7,953 nt of DNA from Methylacidiphilaceae bacterium (GCA_028687155.1 JAQUAR010000054.1:1-7953); one strand, 5' to 3'; counted from the stretch's first letter, positions 1-6,577 are shown. The notes: generated by a model not told the origin, from the letters alone. Program-made: numbers and translations.

Positions 1-993
1 AAATCTTATCGAATTTGCCGGGCCGGCCACGAATGCTCGATCCACGGAGAATCCGCTCCCAAAGGAGAGCCTCTGAGCTTCCGGCTCTACCCCGGCGGGC
101 ATATCCTCGGGGCGGTCGGGGTGCGCTTCCGTCATCGGGATCGGCAAATCTTCTATACGGGGGATGTGAGCTTTCAAGAGCAGACGCTCATGCCGCCTGC
201 GGATTTCCCACTGGATGGAATTGACACTCTCATCATCGAAGCAACCCGCGGAGGCAAGGAGACGCCCGAAAGTCAGAGGCGGCCGATGGAGATCGAGCGG
301 CTGATCTCCTCGATCCAGGCCACGTTTCGGAGGGGAGGGGCGGTCCTCATTCCGGTCTTTGCCCTGGGGAAGACTCAGGAACTTCTGGCCACCCTCTACC
401 TGGAGCAGAAGGCGGGCCGGCTTCCCCGCTGCCCGATTACGATCGGCGGTTTAAGCCGGAGCTTCACGCAGATCTACGACCGCCTGGCAAGCCGGTCTTT
501 TCGGCGGCATCCCGGATTGAGCCTCTTGGGCGATGTGGCTCCGACTGTGCTGGATGGCCGGACGGTTCGTCAACTCTCCCCCAAGCCGGGGGAGATCTAC
601 CTTGTCTCCTCGGGGATGATGACCGAGCGCACGCTGTCGAACATCCTGGCCCAGCGTTTCCTTCCTGAGGAGCGCCATTCGATCCTCGTCGTCGGCTATT
701 GTGATCCGAATTCGCCGGCGGGACAGCTCTTGCAGACCTCGCGCGGGAATCTCGTAGCCCTCGATTCCGAATCGCCCCCCCGACCGCTCCTCTGTGAAGT
801 GGATCAGTTTGACTTGACCTCGCATGCCATTCGAGAGGACCTCCTTGCCTACATCTGCCGGTTGAACCCCCGGCTTTGCGTCCTCGTTCACGGGGATCCG
901 CCGGCGCTTGCCTGGTTCCAGGAGCGGCTCCGTGAGGAAAGACCCGGCATCGAGGTGGTCGTGCCTCCCCCGGGAGAGGCCTTGGAGCTTTAG
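1..993 (+). CDS. Beta-CASP metallo-beta-lactamase fold nuclease, 5'-truncated by the window
   Basis: The reading frame is open from base 1 to a TAG at 991-993, giving 330 residues with no start in view. The true start lies upstream; the GTG at 121 would cut through the metal-binding core. Visible in order: a GGHxxG motif (H34, a zinc ligand), a TGD motif (D55, bridging metal ligand), a DTLIIEAT segment like beta-CASP motif A (D75, E80), the beta-CASP sequence IPVFALGKTQE (about 118-128), an SSGMMTE segment (about 203-209), a His in DLTSHA (H275, likely motif B) and LVHGD (H297, likely motif C). This order is typical of the CPSF73/Ysh1-like family (COG1236), which are zinc-dependent RNA endo- or exonucleases. 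The family usually exceeds 420 residues, so about 100 residues, including the HxHxDH motif, are off the edge. RNA rather than DNA as substrate is inferred from the family. The gene converges on the glycosyltransferase gene, and the two stop codons overlap. Confidence 0.88.
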   Translation, partial: KSYRICRAGHECSIHGESAPKGEPLSFRLYPGGHILGAVGVRFRHRDRQIFYTGDVSFQEQTLMPPADFPLDGIDTLIIEATRGGKETPESQRRPMEIERLISSIQATFRRGGAVLIPVFALGKTQELLATLYLEQKAGRLPRCPITIGGLSRSFTQIYDRLASRSFRRHPGLSLLGDVAPTVLDGRTVRQLSPKPGEIYLVSSGMMTERTLSNILAQRFLPEERHSILVVGYCDPNSPAGQLLQTSRGNLVALDSESPPRPLLCEVDQFDLTSHAIREDLLAYICRLNPRLCVLVHGDPPALAWFQERLREERPGIEVVVPPPGEALEL

Positions 994-2492
994 CCATCTC
1001 CCGGCTTCCGCAGAAGCCAGAAGCGGAAGAACTCGATGCGTCGGTCTTTCCATTGCCGCCAGGCCCCTCCCAGGCATCGCGCCTCGGGAAATTCGTGCTG
1101 CAGCTCCGTGGGCACCGTCCCCTCGGTTTCGCTCGAGACGTAGAGGGCGCTGCTGCCCCGTGCGAGAGGGTAGCCGGGCCAGACGGCAAACTGTGTTCCC
1201 GCCCTTCGGAAGTCGGGCACGAAGACCTCTCTCCCATGGGAGTAGAACGAGAGTTCGCTTGCGACCGCATAATCATTCGCGATCCAGAAATCCGGATGGC
1301 AAGCGGCTGCCTGTCGTTCGGCTTCCTGGGCGATCTCCGCCCAGCCCCGCGCGCGCAGAAGCGGGTCTTTCCGTCCCAGCAGACCGGAGCCAAGCCCGTG
1401 GAGGAAGGCGGTTTCCACCAAGGCCAGGGCAAGGGCGCCTCCCACGAAGAGCCGGGTCCATCGGAAGCGGCGAGCCCGGTCACCCCAATAGGCCACGGCC
1501 GCGATGAGCGCGGCGGAAGAGGCGGTCACGGTCCAGTTCGCCTTGGCGGCCTGATGGAGGCTTAGGACCGCATAGAAAACGAAGACGGGAAAGAAAAGCC
1601 AAGCCAGGAAGAGAGATGGGGCGCGCGGTGAGCGATCCCATAGGCCTGCCGCCGCTGCCCAGAGAAAGCCGAGAAAGACGAGTGGGGAGAGGGCGAGCGC
1701 CTGCTCCATCAAAAACTGAGCCATCTCTTTCGGTTCGATGGTAAAGGGCTCTTGCAACCCGCCTCGGTGGAGGAGATGGACGATGGTCGCCCCCCCATGA
1801 GCCGCGTTCCACGCCAGGAAGGGCAGAAGGCCCAAAGCGGCAGAGCCAAGCAGCAGGAAAAAACGGCCCGAGAGGAGACGGGATCGGGTTGTCCGGCTGC
1901 TCAGCAGGAAGAGCGCAAAGGAAAGCGGCTCGAGCCCGTTGACGAACTTCGCCGCGAATCCGACGGCGACCGACAGGCCCGAGGCAGCCCAGGGCCACAG
2001 GGCGGGATTCTCGAGGCCCTCCCAAAAAAGGGCAGCCGCCAGGAGCCAGAAAAATACCGATGGGGAGTCGATGGTCATGAGCACCGATCCGACCGCAAAA
2101 ATGGGGATGATCGTGGCAGCCGCTGCCGTGGCCACGCCGCACCAAGGAGAAAAGAGCCGCTGACCGAGCCGATAGAAGAGCCAGCCGGTTCCGACCGAGA
2201 GAGCGACGCTGGGAAGACGAACCCCGAGAACGGAGTCGCCGAAGAGAGCGGTACTCAGCCCGATCAGCCAAGCGACGACCGGCCCTTTGGTGACATAAGA
2301 GAAAGCGGGGTGCTTTGCCCAGAGCCAGTAGTGCGCCTCGTCGGGCAAGAGATCGAATGTAGTCGCGTAGCGAAGGCGGAGAAGAGCCACGATCAGGAGG
2401 CCCGTGGCCATCGTCCAATCGAGGCGGGTGCGAGGGAAGAAGAGAGGGAAAGAGGGAGGTCTTTCTCTCGCCTCCGGCGAATCGACGCCCAC
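990..2492 (-). CDS. GT39/ArnT-like integral membrane glycosyltransferase
   Basis: The polytopic protein opens with an N-terminal helix followed by LLPDEAHYWLW and KGPVVAWLI. This is the first-loop signature of the PMT/ArnT glycosyltransferase superfamily (GT39, GT-C fold), where the Asp-Glu pair (D51-E52 from this start) is thought to lie at the active site. Roughly ten hydrophobic segments follow, then a soluble C-terminal domain of about 120 residues. The family transfers a sugar from a polyprenyl-phosphate donor to lipid A, protein or another envelope acceptor; donor and acceptor cannot be told here. The start is uncertain. The frame is open to a GTG at 2621, overlapping the methyltransferase gene by 38 bases with a badly spaced SD. 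The GTG at 2492 chosen here follows a purine-rich GGGAAGGAAG and gives 500 residues. An ATG at 2411 gives 473 and would still keep the whole conserved core. It is the last gene of the minus-strand block. Confidence 0.85.
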   Translation of the reverse strand: MGVDSPEARERPPSFPLFFPRTRLDWTMATGLLIVALLRLRYATTFDLLPDEAHYWLWAKHPAFSYVTKGPVVAWLIGLSTALFGDSVLGVRLPSVALSVGTGWLFYRLGQRLFSPWCGVATAAAATIIPIFAVGSVLMTIDSPSVFFWLLAAALFWEGLENPALWPWAASGLSVAVGFAAKFVNGLEPLSFALFLLSSRTTRSRLLSGRFFLLLGSAALGLLPFLAWNAAHGGATIVHLLHRGGLQEPFTIEPKEMAQFLMEQALALSPLVFLGFLWAAAAGLWDRSPRAPSLFLAWLFFPVFVFYAVLSLHQAAKANWTVTASSAALIAAVAYWGDRARRFRWTRLFVGGALALALVETAFLHGLGSGLLGRKDPLLRARGWAEIAQEAERQAAACHPDFWIANDYAVASELSFYSHGREVFVPDFRRAGTQFAVWPGYPLARGSSALYVSSETEGTVPTELQHEFPEARCLGGAWRQWKDRRIEFFRFWLLRKPGDG

Positions 2493-2583
2493 TTCAGCTT
2501 CCTTCCCTTCTGGAGCGCATCGTCGCGGGAAGAGCAAGGCGGGAAGAGAGAAGGAACATACGGATCGGAAGGCGGCGAACTCT

Positions 2584-3183
2584 TCACTCTTTACGCGCGA
2601 GCAGACGGAGGATTTCCTCACCCTCCCTGCCCGGATAGCAGCGTGAGGGCAGCCATTCGGCCTCGACGAGAAAGTCGGAGGAGAAAAAGGAGTCCAACTC
2701 CTCGAGCGTAAAGCAGTGGGGCGGCGGCTCGGGAGGAGCCGTGGCGAGAAAGAAAATGCCGAGAAGCTTTCCTCCGGGCTTCAGTGCCCGGCGGGCCGAG
2801 CGGACATAATCCGGTCTCCTTTCCGGGGGGATCGCGCAGAAGCAGGTATGCTCCCAGATGAGGTCGAAAGCTCCGGAGAGCTTCTCGGGAAGAGCAAGGA
2901 AGTCGGCCTTCTCGTACTCCGCCCGTGGATGGTCTTCCTGGCTGCGCGCTTCCGCGAGGGCGGCGGGCGCGAAGTCGATTCCCACCGCCTCCCAACCATG
3001 CTTTGCCAGGAGTCGGACATCGTGACCATGCCCGCAGCCGGGGACAAGCACCCGGCCTGGTCTTGAAAAGCGCAGGAGGGCTTCCTCGAGGGCGGGCGAG
3101 GGCATGCCTCGATTCCAGGGAGCGTCGCCCAGACGGTATCGGCTCTCCCAGTAGGCGGGATCATCGAGCGGCGCTGCCGGCAT
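2584..3183 (-). CDS. TPMT-family SAM-dependent methyltransferase
   Basis: A 199-residue class I methyltransferase. It starts with a YWESRY...APWN region, then has SAM motif [13 protein letters not shown], the acidic end of strand 2 (AVGIDFAP), an EKADF segment, and [22 protein letters not shown], followed by the LKPGG turn. The FDLI..TFFCAI-PE-RP pattern is characteristic of the thiopurine S-methyltransferase family (pfam05724), which includes plant and bacterial halide and thiol methyltransferases. The likely acceptor is a small thiol, halide or metalloid anion; the sequence does not decide which. The frame extends to 3270, but the ATG at 3183 has GGAG six bases upstream (3190-3193) and begins right at the conserved domain. 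This start overlaps the end of purQ by 23 bases, so translational coupling with purQ is likely. The glycosyltransferase gene follows downstream. Confidence 0.85.
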   Translation of the reverse strand: MPAAPLDDPAYWESRYRLGDAPWNRGMPSPALEEALLRFSRPGRVLVPGCGHGHDVRLLAKHGWEAVGIDFAPAALAEARSQEDHPRAEYEKADFLALPEKLSGAFDLIWEHTCFCAIPPERRPDYVRSARRALKPGGKLLGIFFLATAPPEPPPHCFTLEELDSFFSSDFLVEAEWLPSRCYPGREGEEILRLLARKE

Positions 3184-3892
3184 AGAATGCTCCAGGCTCG
3201 GTCTTGGGTGGAGTCGAGTCGAGGGAACCAAAGAGCCTGAGCCCGTCGGTCGAGGCAAGAAGAGTCTCACAGGCGCGTTCCGGATGCGGCATCAGCCCGA
3301 CGACATTCCCCTCCTCGTTGCAGATGCCGGCGATATTCGCGAGGGAGCCGTTGGGATTGGCTTCCCTCGTGATCTCGCCGTGGGCGTCACAGTAGCGGAA
3401 GAGGATGGAGCCGGATCGTTCCAGCCGGTCGAGCGTCCTTGCGTCGGCGTAGTAGCGTCCTTGGCCATGCGCAATCGGCATTTGGACCAGTTCTCCGGAC
3501 GCAAAGCCCCGGGTGAAGAGGCAGCAGTTGCTCTCCACGCGCAGGCGAGTCGGATGGCAACGGAAGAGCCCATCGGCGTTGGTCAGCAGGGCTCCTGGGA
3601 GAAGCCCCGCTTCGCAGAGAATCTGGAAGCCGTTGCAGATTCCGAGAACCGGCAGGCCGGAGCGGGCGGCTCTCCCGACCTCTGCCATGATGGGGGAGAG
3701 GGAGGCGATTGCCCCGGATCGAAGGTAGTCGCCGTAGGAAAAGCCTCCCGGAAGGACGACAGCGTCCACTGGGGGCAGATGCCGTTCGTCGTGCCAAATC
3801 GCGATCCCCTCCTGGCCGAGAAGTCGCTGCAGCACGAAAAGACAGTCGCGGTCGCAGTTCGATCCCGGAAAGACGACGACACCCCACCTCAT
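3161..3892 (-). CDS. purQ: Phosphoribosylformylglycinamidine synthase, glutaminase subunit
   Basis: Class I glutamine amidotransferase subunit of FGAM synthase. It releases ammonia from glutamine for PurL to convert FGAR to FGAM, the fourth step of de novo purine synthesis in the cytosol. The 243-residue protein starts with [12 protein letters not shown], the typical PurQ N-terminus, followed by [12 protein letters not shown] with the oxyanion glycines. The nucleophile C86 lies in GICNGFQ, and the other triad residues are H203 and E205 in [19 protein letters not shown] is also a PurQ hallmark. Its ATG overlaps the purS stop as ATGA and has GAAGG six bases upstream. The C-terminal tail (about 20 residues after LFGSLDS) is a little longer than usual and is encoded partly by the segment overlapping the next gene. 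It is the small-type PurQ that needs separate PurS and PurL. Confidence 0.97.
   Translation of the reverse strand: MRWGVVVFPGSNCDRDCLFVLQRLLGQEGIAIWHDERHLPPVDAVVLPGGFSYGDYLRSGAIASLSPIMAEVGRAARSGLPVLGICNGFQILCEAGLLPGALLTNADGLFRCHPTRLRVESNCCLFTRGFASGELVQMPIAHGQGRYYADARTLDRLERSGSILFRYCDAHGEITREANPNGSLANIAGICNEEGNVVGLMPHPERACETLLASTDGLRLFGSLDSTPPKTEPGAFYAGSAAR
3184..3193 (-). promoter_or_regulatory. Ribosome binding site that fixes the methyltransferase start
   Basis: GGAG (3193-3190 on the minus strand) lies six bases before the ATG at 3183, inside the last codons of purQ. It supports this start over the upstream ATG at 3270, which lies deep within purQ and would add 29 residues unlike the family. 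Confidence 0.7.
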
Positions 3893-4143
3893 GGGAGACC
3901 TTCGATATGGAGCTCGAACTCCTCCACCACAGGGTTGGCCAGAAAATCGCGAGCGATCGTTTCAAGTTGGGAACGGATCTTCGCCTGATCTCCCTCGCCC
4001 GGGATCTCGATCTCGATCTCCTTCCCCACGCGGACTCTTTCGACGGAGGCCAGACCGAAGTGGCCTAGGGCGTGGCGGACCGCCTCTCCTTGCGGATCAA
4101 AAACGGTGCGCTTCGGCAGAATCAAGACGCGGGCTCGTATCAT
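3889..4143 (-). CDS. purS: Phosphoribosylformylglycinamidine synthase, PurS subunit
   Basis: An 84-residue protein matching PurS in size and pattern: an N-terminal strand [17 protein letters not shown], then a helix with [24 protein letters not shown], and a C-terminal [14 protein letters not shown] ending. PurS dimers bridge PurQ and small-type PurL, helping ammonia channel from the glutaminase to the synthetase site. Its TGA overlaps the purQ ATG by four bases, as in many purSQ pairs, which supports a single mRNA and coupled synthesis of the two subunits. The ATG lies 12 bases after the purB stop with no strong Shine-Dalgarno, so it may depend on ribosomes finishing purB. The EIEIEI stretch comes from a perfect triple hexamer in the DNA. 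Confidence 0.95.
   Translation of the reverse strand: MIRARVLILPKRTVFDPQGEAVRHALGHFGLASVERVRVGKEIEIEIPGEGDQAKIRSQLETIARDFLANPVVEEFELHIEGLP
4003..4020. repeat. Three perfect GATCTC units inside purS
   Basis: GATCTC is repeated three times without error at 4003-4020. On the coding strand it reads GAG ATC three times and gives EIEIEI, part of a PurS beta strand. As a hexamer, gain or loss of a unit would keep the frame. It is most likely a by-product of alternating strand residues with one preferred codon each. Confidence 0.6.
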
Positions 4144-4155
4144 GGCAGTCGCAAT

Positions 4156-5463
4156 CTACGGTTCCGGCGCCTCCAAGCCAACCCTTTTGAAGGTGTCGCC
4201 AACATGACGGCAGTAGTTCTCCAGGGAGCAAACCCGGTCGATCTCCTCAGGGGAGAGCAGTTGGGCGATGCTCGGCGTTTCGCGGAGGTAGGCGGAAAAT
4301 GGCTCCTTGCCTCGCCAACAACGCATCGCCGCTTCCTGGACGAGCTCGTAGGCATCCTTGCGCGGCAAGCCCTTCCGGACAAGAGCCAGGAGGACGCCTT
4401 CCGAGGCATAAAGGCCCTTGGATCGGGCGAGGTTTTCTGCCATCCGCTCGGGGTAGACCGACTGGTCCGCCACCAGCCGGTCCAAGATCACGAGCATATA
4501 ATCGAGGATCGTGGTCGCGTCGGGAAAGATAACCCGTTCGGCGGAGGAGTGCGAAATGTCGCGCTCATGCCAGAGCGGCACATTTTCCATGGCGGCCAGT
4601 GCGTAGCCACGCAAAAGACGGGCAAGGCCGCAAAGCCGTTCGGAAAGGATCGGGTTCTTCTTGTGCGGCATTGCGCTGCTCCCCTTCTGCCCCGCCGCAA
4701 AAGGTTCTTCGACCTCCAAGACCTCCGTTCTCTGCAGGTGGCGAAATTCGACGGCCCACCGCTCGACGCTGCTGCCGATCAGGGCGAGTGTCGAGGCGAG
4801 ATGGGCATGCCGGTCCCGCTGGATGATCTGGTTGGAAGCGGGGGCGGGCGAAAGCCCGAGCTTCCGGCAAACCTCCTCTTCCACCGCGGGGTCGAGATGC
4901 GCATAGGTACCGACTGCGCCGGAGAGCTTCCCGACCGAAATCTGCTCCCGGGCGGCCAGAAGTCGTTCGGTTGCGCGGCCGAACTCATCGTACATCAGGG
5001 CCAACTTCAGGCCGTAGGTGACCGGCTCCGCATGGACGCCGTGCGTGCGGCCGATCATCGGAACGAAGGCATGCCGGCGTGCCTGCTCCCCGATCGTGAT
5101 GCGGAGGGCGAGCAGGTCTTGGTGGAGAAGATCGCAGGCTTCGCGAAGCTGGAGGGCGAGCGAAGTGTCGAGCACATCCGAGGAAGTGAGGCCGTGGTGA
5201 AGCCACCGCCCCGCGGGCCCCGCGTGAGAGGCGATCTCCTCCAAAAAGGCGAGGATCTCGTGCTGGGTCTTCTCCTCCCTCTTCTGAACCTCGGAGAGGG
5301 AGAAGTGGACCCTCCGGCGAATCTGGGCCGCTTCTTCGGCCGGGACGCGGCCCATCCGCGCCATCGCTTCGACGGCAAGGAGCTCGATTTCCAACCAGAG
5401 TTCCAGACGGCGCGCTTCGCGCCAGATGGCCCGCATGGGCTCTCGACTATATCGTGCCAGCAT
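4156..5463 (-). CDS. purB: Adenylosuccinate lyase
   Basis: Lyase of the fumarase/aspartase superfamily. It splits SAICAR to AICAR plus fumarate and adenylosuccinate to AMP plus fumarate. The 435 residues match the short (B. subtilis-type) PurB along their whole length. Visible are RYSREPMRAIW at the N-terminus, H68 in KTQHEILAF, H89 in WLHHGLTSSD, H141 in GRTHGVHAEP, the signature GSSAMPHKKNP with the catalytic Ser (S262/S263), and VPLWHERDISHSSAER. All expected catalytic residues are present. The frame stays open 97 codons further, to 5754 inside thpR, but that extension is nonsense for the family. The ATG at 5463 has GGAGG five bases upstream. thpR ends 47 bases before, purS begins 12 bases after. 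PurB followed by PurS-PurQ is a coherent purine cluster. Confidence 0.97.
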   Translation of the reverse strand: MLARYSREPMRAIWREARRLELWLEIELLAVEAMARMGRVPAEEAAQIRRRVHFSLSEVQKREEKTQHEILAFLEEIASHAGPAGRWLHHGLTSSDVLDTSLALQLREACDLLHQDLLALRITIGEQARRHAFVPMIGRTHGVHAEPVTYGLKLALMYDEFGRATERLLAAREQISVGKLSGAVGTYAHLDPAVEEEVCRKLGLSPAPASNQIIQRDRHAHLASTLALIGSSVERWAVEFRHLQRTEVLEVEEPFAAGQKGSSAMPHKKNPILSERLCGLARLLRGYALAAMENVPLWHERDISHSSAERVIFPDATTILDYMLVILDRLVADQSVYPERMAENLARSKGLYASEGVLLALVRKGLPRKDAYELVQEAAMRCWRGKEPFSAYLRETPSIAQLLSPEEIDRVCSLENYCRHVGDTFKRVGLEAPEP

Positions 5464-5473
5464 TCCTTCCTCC
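5464..5473 (-). promoter_or_regulatory. Ribosome binding site that fixes the purB start
   Basis: On the minus strand GGAGG (5473-5469) stands five bases before the purB ATG at 5463. It is the best-placed SD in the window and decides between this ATG and the 97-codon upstream extension of the frame. It abuts a perfect 10-base palindrome TCCGTACGGA (5471-5480), whose last three bases are part of the SD. Confidence 0.8.
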
Positions 5474-5490
5474 GTACGGACTTCCCCGGG

Positions 5491-5512
5491 AAAAAACAAG
5501 CGGAGTTCGCCT
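5491..5512 (-). terminator. Weak terminator-like hairpin between thpR and purB
   Basis: Reading the minus strand from the thpR stop: AGGCG (5512-5508), loop AACTC, CGCTT (5502-5498, one G-T pair), one G, then six T's (5496-5491). This is the layout of an intrinsic terminator with a short, weak 5-bp stem. It might trim transcription between thpR and purB or be chance. The thpR stop also lies within the palindrome CGCCTAGGCG (5508-5517). Confidence 0.3.
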
Positions 5513-6080
5513 AGGCGGGTGTCGGAAGAGCCCAGGAAGCCAGCCGGATGTAGCGGCTGCCTTCGGGCAGGGCCTCCGAGGAGACGAGTGCCACCTCTCG
5601 AACCGGCCAGTCGATCGGCTGCGCCAGGCGTCGTAGCACGATCGGGTGTCTGCGTCTTGTTTCGGGAGGGCAGGGCAGAACTACGCGTCGCGCCAGAGTA
5701 ATGTGCGGGGAGAATCGGCTCCGCTCCCCGCTGGAGGGATCGAGGGCGGCGCACCCTTCTTGCAGAGACCGGACAAGCTGGGCCAGGGCGGGGCAGGGGG
5801 TGTTCGGGACGAGCCAGAGGAGCCCCTCCCTTCCGGCGGGCTGGAAGAGCAGGCGGTCAAGCCGAAGGGGGATCGTGGGCAGTCGCAGCCGCTCTACCAG
5901 GGAGCAAAGGGGTCCGACCCGCTCCTCCTCCACCGAGGGAAGAAAGGCGAGGGTGAGATGGATCTTCTCCGGCGCAAGCCAGCGGGCGGAAAGGCCGAGC
6001 CCAGGGACGTCCGCGCTCTTCCGAAAAAGGAGCTGTTCTTCTCGGGAAGGCCAGAGGGCGAAGAAAAGACGCAGACGCAT
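5511..6080 (-). CDS. thpR: RNA 2',3'-cyclic phosphodiesterase (2H/LigT family)
   Basis: A 189-residue 2H phosphoesterase. The two catalytic HxTx motifs are HLTLAFL (H41) and HITLAR (H126), spaced as usual for the family. The N-terminus RLFFALWPS and the segment WLAPEKIHLTL are typical of ThpR/LigT. These enzymes hydrolyse 2',3'-cyclic phosphate ends of RNA to 2'-phosphates, and some ligate tRNA halves in vitro; the natural role in bacteria is not settled. The ATG at 6080 has AGAGG four bases upstream (6085-6089). It is the first gene of the minus-strand block, divergent from nuoA, and ends 47 bases before purB. A weak terminator-like hairpin sits in that gap, so it may be only partly co-transcribed with purB. 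Confidence 0.92.
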   Translation of the reverse strand: MRLRLFFALWPSREEQLLFRKSADVPGLGLSARWLAPEKIHLTLAFLPSVEEERVGPLCSLVERLRLPTIPLRLDRLLFQPAGREGLLWLVPNTPCPALAQLVRSLQEGCAALDPSSGERSRFSPHITLARRVVLPCPPETRRRHPIVLRRLAQPIDWPVREVALVSSEALPEGSRYIRLASWALPTPA

Positions 6081-6144
6081 CCTACCTCTAATGTTCCCCG
6101 CCCTTGTCCGGCGGGCTCTTCCTCTTCCCGGTAGTTGAAGAAAA

Positions 6145-6150
6145 AAGGAG
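6145..6150 (+). promoter_or_regulatory. Displaced Shine-Dalgarno-like AAGGAG upstream of nuoA
   Basis: AAGGAG follows a run of A's and is a strong SD match, but it lies 49 bases before the nuoA ATG. No ATG, GTG or TTG occurs within the next 15 bases, so it does not obviously serve a leader peptide. It may be a leftover or part of a structured leader. Confidence 0.3.
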
Positions 6151-6173
6151 CTTCCCCAAAGAGGCGCTTCCCC
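6150..6173. repeat. Two direct copies of GCTTCCCC, 16 bases apart
   Basis: GCTTCCCC occurs at 6150-6157 and again at 6166-6173 in the divergent thpR/nuoA spacer. The 16-base period is about one and a half helical turns. It could be a pair of protein-binding half sites, but eight bases repeated once in C-rich DNA is weak evidence. A related CTTCCCC lies at 5481-5487 before purB. Confidence 0.3.
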
Positions 6174-6198
6174 GTAGGCTGAAGCGTCGAAAGCCTAC
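6174..6198 (+). promoter_or_regulatory. Stem-loop abutting the nuoA start codon
   Basis: GTAGGCT (6174-6180) and AGCCTAC (6192-6198) form a perfect 7-bp inverted repeat around an 11-base loop, ending one base before the nuoA ATG at 6200. No Shine-Dalgarno is found within 5-13 bases of this ATG. The nearest candidates are GAGG at 6161-6164 and AAGGAG at 6145-6150. With the hairpin folded, GAGG would sit about 10 bases from the ATG. The pairing is seen in the sequence; a role in translation is inference. Confidence 0.5.
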
Positions 6199-6199
6199 C

Positions 6200-6577
6200 A
6201 TGAATCTTGATTACGTCCCAATCCTATTCCAGATGGTGATCGCGGTGGTCGTCGCCGTCTCGATGCTCGGAGGAGCGATCTTGATCGGCCAGCGCGGACG
6301 GCGAACTCCTGCCAAGGACACCGCCTACGAATGCGGCAAGGATCCCATTGGGCCAACCAATCCCCGCTTCTCGGTCAAGTTTTACATGGTGGCGATGCTC
6401 TTTATCCTCTTCGACATCGAAACCGTCTTCTTCTTCGCCTGGGCGGTCGTCTATCGCCAGGAGCTAGCGAACGGCCCCCAGATCCTGTTTGGCATGCTCT
6501 TCTTTTTGGCCGTGTTGGGAGTCGGCTTGGTGTACGAGCTGCGCAAAAAGGCGCTCGACTGGACCCGGCACGGATAG
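6200..6577 (+). CDS. nuoA: NADH-quinone oxidoreductase subunit A
   Basis: NuoA/ND3, a small inner-membrane subunit of proton-pumping complex I near the quinone tunnel. The 125 residues show three hydrophobic segments (about 7-29, 62-84, 94-114). The conserved loop AYECGKDPIG (C46 corresponds to the ND3 loop cysteine) is followed by RFSVKFYMVAMLFILFDIETVFF, whose FDIE acidic pair (D72, E74) is invariant in the family. The frame runs back to 6104, but the extra 32 residues are basic and unlike NuoA; the ATG at 6200 gives the normal length and N-terminus. No Shine-Dalgarno sits at the normal distance; a perfect stem-loop lies directly before the ATG instead. NuoA normally heads a nuoA-N operon; here it is followed five bases later by the convergent end of an SMR gene, so the rest of complex I must be elsewhere. 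Confidence 0.96.
   Translation: MNLDYVPILFQMVIAVVVAVSMLGGAILIGQRGRRTPAKDTAYECGKDPIGPTNPRFSVKFYMVAMLFILFDIETVFFFAWAVVYRQELANGPQILFGMLFFLAVLGVGLVYELRKKALDWTRHG

Larger units (their letters stand above)
6081..6199. promoter_or_regulatory. Divergent thpR/nuoA spacer, presumed promoter region for both sides
   Basis: This 119-base region lies between two genes transcribed apart, so promoters for both are expected here or in the adjacent gene ends. I see no convincing -35/-10 pair of the sigma-70 type in either direction. A TTGAAG at 6135-6140 lacks a good -10 partner. The spacer holds the direct repeat, A-run, SD-like sites and hairpin listed separately. Confidence 0.45.

Noticed and set aside
963..980. 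GCCTC/GAGGC hairpin near the 3' end of the nuclease gene as a terminator
   Set aside because: It is inside the coding region and is not followed by a T-run.
464..1483. A 339-codon minus-strand frame across the nuclease and glycosyltransferase ends
   Set aside because: It overlaps two genes with clear family motifs, and its translation is low-complexity and matches nothing.
1752..2711. A 319-codon open frame on the plus strand opposite the glycosyltransferase
   Set aside because: The product is extremely rich in Arg, Glu, Gly and Ser with no domain, while the minus strand codes a clear GT39 protein; this is a compositional shadow.
4072..5514. A 480-codon open frame on the plus strand covering almost all of purB
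   Set aside because: It is antisense to an intact, highly conserved purB, its product has no recognisable fold or motif, and long antisense frames are common opposite GC-rich genes.
5464..5754. 97-codon upstream extension of the purB frame
   Set aside because: PurB homology begins exactly at the ATG at 5463, which has a good SD, and the extension lies inside thpR in another frame.
6104..6199. 32-codon upstream extension of nuoA
   Set aside because: NuoA proteins start at the MNLDYVP-type N-terminus; the extension is basic, contains the hairpin, and would place a charged tail before helix 1.
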